Source of the DNA: an uncultured Lachnospiraceae bacterium
GTDB lineage: Bacteria; Bacillota; Clostridia; Lachnospirales; Lachnospiraceae
Length of the DNA stretch: 25,316 nt
Assembly: GCA_902489645.1 (NCBI GenBank)
Contig: CABUAW010000037.1
Location: 1 to 25,316 of the forward strand
Reading direction: 5' to 3'
How positions within the stretch are numbered: the stretch's first letter is position 1; every line of letters starts with the position of its first letter. Made by a program: the position numbers and the translations under genes. Shown in pieces: positions 23,075-25,316 of the stretch. The notes below the pieces were generated by a model. The model was not told where the DNA came from and made no database searches. It saw nothing but the letters and a program-made list of their open reading frames with translations.

Positions 23075-23746
23075 ATGTATCGGATATTAATTGTGGAAGA
23101 TGATATGGGCATTGCATCTGCGATGAAAAAACAGATTGAAATGTGGGATTTGGAAGCGCACTGCGTGGAAAATTTCCGAAATGTGCTGGAAGAATTTACG
23201 GAATTTAATCCCCAGCTTATTTTATTGGATATTTCATTGCCATTTTACAATGGATATTATTGGTGTACCGAGATTCGCAGGTTTTCAAAGGTGCCGATTA
23301 TTTTTATTTCTTCCGCTTCAGATAATATGAACATTGTTATGGCCATGAATATGGGCGGGGATGATTTTATCGCCAAGCCTTTTGATTTGAACGTCCTTAC
23401 GGCGAAAATCCAGGCCATACTGCGGCGCACCTATGATTTTGGCGGGCAGATGACGATTTTACAGCACCGGGGAGCCATCCTCAATACATCCGATGCCAGT
23501 CTGACCTACAACGGGGAACGGATGGAACTGACGAAAAATGATTACCGGATTTTAAGGACGCTGATGGAGAATAAAGGAAAGGTTGTCAGCCGGGATACGC
23601 TGATGGAGCGACTTTGGGAAACGGACAGCTTTGTGGATGAAAATGCGCTGACGGTCAATATCGCAAGGCTGCGGAAGAAGCTGGAACAGATAGGGTTGAC
23701 AGATTTTATCGTGACAAAAAAAGGTATGGGATATTTCATCGGGTAA
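23075..23746 (+). CDS. OmpR-family response regulator, BceR-like
   Basis: This 223-residue two-component regulator has a receiver domain (1-115) with acidic pocket Glu8-Asp9-Asp10, phosphoacceptor Asp52 (LILLDISLP), switch Ser80 and Lys101 (AKPF). A winged-helix DNA-binding domain follows (about 130-222; LTKNDYRILRTLMENKGKVV and VDENALTVNIARLRKKLE). The start is ATG 23075 after GGGAGG. It is 12 bases before a matching kinase gene and upstream of a Bce-like ABC transporter. This arrangement usually controls resistance to cell-wall-active peptides, so the transporter promoter is the likely target. Confidence 0.93.
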   Translation: MYRILIVEDDMGIASAMKKQIEMWDLEAHCVENFRNVLEEFTEFNPQLILLDISLPFYNGYYWCTEIRRFSKVPIIFISSASDNMNIVMAMNMGGDDFIAKPFDLNVLTAKIQAILRRTYDFGGQMTILQHRGAILNTSDASLTYNGERMELTKNDYRILRTLMENKGKVVSRDTLMERLWETDSFVDENALTVNIARLRKKLEQIGLTDFIVTKKGMGYFIG

Positions 23747-23758
23747 GAGGAAAAGATA

Positions 23759-24748
23759 ATGAAAATGTTGGCAGAATATATAAAACTTCACAGGAGAGCA
23801 ATAGGGATGTATTTCCTGTTTGCGGTAATTTTCGGAATTATTTTTGCTTTATGGAAGCTTCCGGTGGTTCCGGTGCTTTACGGGACGGCGCTTGGAATTT
23901 TTGCCGCTGTAATTGTCGCAGGACGGGATTACCGGCGCTTTTGCGAGAAACACAGGGCTCTTCGGGCCCTGGCTGAAGAAATTAAATTCACAGACAGACA
24001 TTTCCCGGAGGCGGACGGGCTGATGGAGGAGGACTATCAGGAAGTGATTCGTTCACTTTATGAAGATAAACAGCGGATAACCAATCAAATGAATTATCAG
24101 TATACGGATATGATGGATTATTATACTATCTGGGCCCATCAGATTAAAACGCCGATTGCCGCTATGCGCCTGCAGCTGCAAGGGGAGGACAGTGAGAGCA
24201 GCCGGGACCTTCTGGATGAATTACAGCGAATTGAACAATACGTGGAGATGGTGCTTACATACTTACGTTTGGATGCGGGCACTACGGATTATGTTTTAAA
24301 ACGGTATGATTTGGATAATATTATCCGTCAGGCCGTGCGCAAATATGCGTCCCAGTTTATCCGTAAAAAGATTCGGCTTGTCTATGAACCGCTTTCCTGC
24401 GAGGTGCTGACGGATGAAAAGTGGCTTTTGTTCGTCATTGAACAGATATTATCCAATGCGCTCAAATATACCCGTTCCGGGGAAATCCGTATCACTTTGG
24501 AACCGCCAAAAACGCTCTGCATCCGGGATACGGGAATTGGTATTGCACCGGAGGATTTGCCGAGGGTTTTTGAAAAAGGCTTTACCGGATATAATGGCCG
24601 GAGCGACAAGAAGGCCAGCGGTATCGGCCTGTATTTGTGCCGTCGGATTTGCGGACGTTTAAATCATGGAATTTCCGTGATTTCAAAACTGGATGATGGC
24701 ACCGAGGTACGCATTGATTTGAATCGAAAGAAATTGGAAGTTGAATAG
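23759..24748 (+). CDS. Intramembrane-sensing histidine kinase, BceS-like
   Basis: This 329-residue kinase has two closely spaced membrane helices (about 16-32 and 37-55) and almost no external loop. This is the plan of BceS-type kinases, which read the state of a partner ABC transporter rather than a ligand directly. The phosphoacceptor is His127 in IWAHQIKTPIAAM, the N box is NALKYT (N233), G1 is DTGIGI (257-262), and G2 is ASGIGLYL. The family-typical YYTIWAHQIKTP is exact. It follows the response regulator gene by 12 bases and precedes the ABC ATPase gene by 113 bases. The signal may be a bacitracin-like peptide antibiotic (inference from the family). Confidence 0.93.
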   Translation: MKMLAEYIKLHRRAIGMYFLFAVIFGIIFALWKLPVVPVLYGTALGIFAAVIVAGRDYRRFCEKHRALRALAEEIKFTDRHFPEADGLMEEDYQEVIRSLYEDKQRITNQMNYQYTDMMDYYTIWAHQIKTPIAAMRLQLQGEDSESSRDLLDELQRIEQYVEMVLTYLRLDAGTTDYVLKRYDLDNIIRQAVRKYASQFIRKKIRLVYEPLSCEVLTDEKWLLFVIEQILSNALKYTRSGEIRITLEPPKTLCIRDTGIGIAPEDLPRVFEKGFTGYNGRSDKKASGIGLYLCRRICGRLNHGISVISKLDDGTEVRIDLNRKKLEVE

Positions 24749-24759
24749 AAATATTTCAA

Positions 24760-24828
24760 AAATGTAAGGTTGGACCGGGGAAATGTAAGCCAAAGCGATG
24801 GCAGCACATTTCCCTGTTTTGCTACAAT
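24760..24828 (+). promoter_or_regulatory. Probable regulated promoter of the Bce-like transporter gene
   Basis: AAATGTAAG occurs twice (24760-24768 and 24781-24789), exactly 21 bases apart, two helical turns. A 9-bp inverted repeat GGGAAATGT/ACATTTCCC (24778-24786, 24806-24814) also lies here. TACAAT at 24823-24828 is a fair -10 with no recognisable -35, as expected for a response-regulator-activated promoter. Alternatively the inverted repeat, with TGTTTT after it, could be a weak terminator behind the kinase gene. Confidence 0.5.
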
Positions 24829-24861
24829 AAATTCGTAAAAGATAAGAAGGAGGAAATCCAA

Positions 24862-25316
24862 ATGGCAATTTTGGAAGTTACGAATATCAAGAAAATATAT
24901 ACAACACGGTTTGGAGCCAACAAAGTGCAGGCCCTTTCGGATGTCAGCTTTAGTGTGGAAAAAGGCGAATATGTGGCAATTATGGGAGAATCCGGTTCGG
25001 GAAAAACAACGCTGCTGAATATTCTGGCCGCATTGGACCGTCCGACCTCGGGAAATGTCCGCTTGGATGGCCATGTGCTTTCAAAAATCCGGGAATCAAA
25101 GATTGCAGAATTTCGCCGGGATAATCTGGGATTTGTTTTTCAGGATTTTAATTTATTAGATACATTTACATTGAAGGATAATATTATGCTGCCATTGGTT
25201 CTGGCCGGAAAGCATTACGGAGAAATGAAAGAAAGATTGACGCCGATTGTGCAGAATCTGGGGATTGAGGGACTGATGGGAAAATATCCTTATGAAGTGT
25301 CCGGCGGACAAAAACA
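24862..25316 (+). CDS. ABC transporter ATPase, BceA-like (partial, cut by window end)
   Basis: The first 151 residues are present and the gene runs off the right edge. Walker A is GESGSGKT, the Q-loop region reads FVFQDFNLLDTFTLKDNIMLP (typical of the MacB/BceA export family), and the signature SGGQ is reached just before the end. ATG 24862 follows AAGGAGG. Upstream kinase and regulator genes of the Bce type make this the ATPase of a peptide-antibiotic sensing and resistance transporter; a large BceB-like permease gene should follow outside the window. Confidence 0.92.
   Translation, partial: MAILEVTNIKKIYTTRFGANKVQALSDVSFSVEKGEYVAIMGESGSGKTTLLNILAALDRPTSGNVRLDGHVLSKIRESKIAEFRRDNLGFVFQDFNLLDTFTLKDNIMLPLVLAGKHYGEMKERLTPIVQNLGIEGLMGKYPYEVSGGQK

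Noticed and set aside
1..25316. Mobile elements, tRNA genes, CRISPR arrays or phage genes
   Set aside because: No transposase, integrase, terminal inverted repeats, regular repeat-spacer pattern or tRNA-like fold was recognised by reading. A dedicated search was not possible here.

Overview
The window looks like chromosome from a gut-type Clostridia, most like Lachnospiraceae. The evidence is compositional and contextual: moderate-to-low GC, strong AGGAGG ribosome binding sites, TTGaaa/TATAAT promoters, TTG and GTG starts, a Gram-positive lipoprotein signal, a Bce-type sensor/ABC module and acetyl-CoA-type MetA. I cannot name the species. I see no rRNA, tRNA, insertion sequence, phage gene or CRISPR array.

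Layout. (1) 1-2073: a three-domain fusion protein (VOC/glyoxalase + maltose-type O-acetyltransferase + GNAT), a terminator, and a small Cys-rich gene on the minus strand that carries a one-base frameshift. (2) 2074-2970: an AraC-type regulator. (3) 3020-16394: a complete sialic acid (N-acetylneuraminate) utilisation locus in two plus-strand operons, with an RpiR-type regulator on the minus strand between them. Operon A is nagB-nanE-nanK. Operon B is a lipoprotein binding protein, two permeases and two ATPases of the dipeptide/oligopeptide ABC class, then nanQ, nanA, an uncharacterised cytosolic beta-propeller glycosidase-like protein, and nagA. (4) 16464-18391: a minus-strand metA-EamA exporter pair facing a plus-strand MocR-type regulator across a shared promoter region with ATACAAT repeats. 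(5) 19800-22111: a minus-strand CPA2 antiporter-MgtC pair, divergent from a LysR regulator. (6) 23075-25316: an OmpR-type response regulator, a BceS-like kinase and the start of a BceA-like ABC ATPase cut by the window end.

How the sialic acid genes work together. The ABC importer brings in sialic acid or a small sialoside. NanQ speeds anomer interconversion. NanA splits Neu5Ac to ManNAc and pyruvate. NanK phosphorylates ManNAc, NanE epimerises it to GlcNAc-6-P, NagA deacetylates it and NagB deaminates it to fructose-6-P. Every step from import to glycolysis is encoded. The same 15-bp palindrome (TGAAAAT-N-ATTTTCA) sits at the same place over the -35 box of both operon promoters, so the two are very probably co-regulated, most simply by the RpiR protein. 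No secreted sialidase is present. The leaderless propeller protein, coupled by stop/start overlap to nagA, is the least explained part and the best candidate for new biochemistry.
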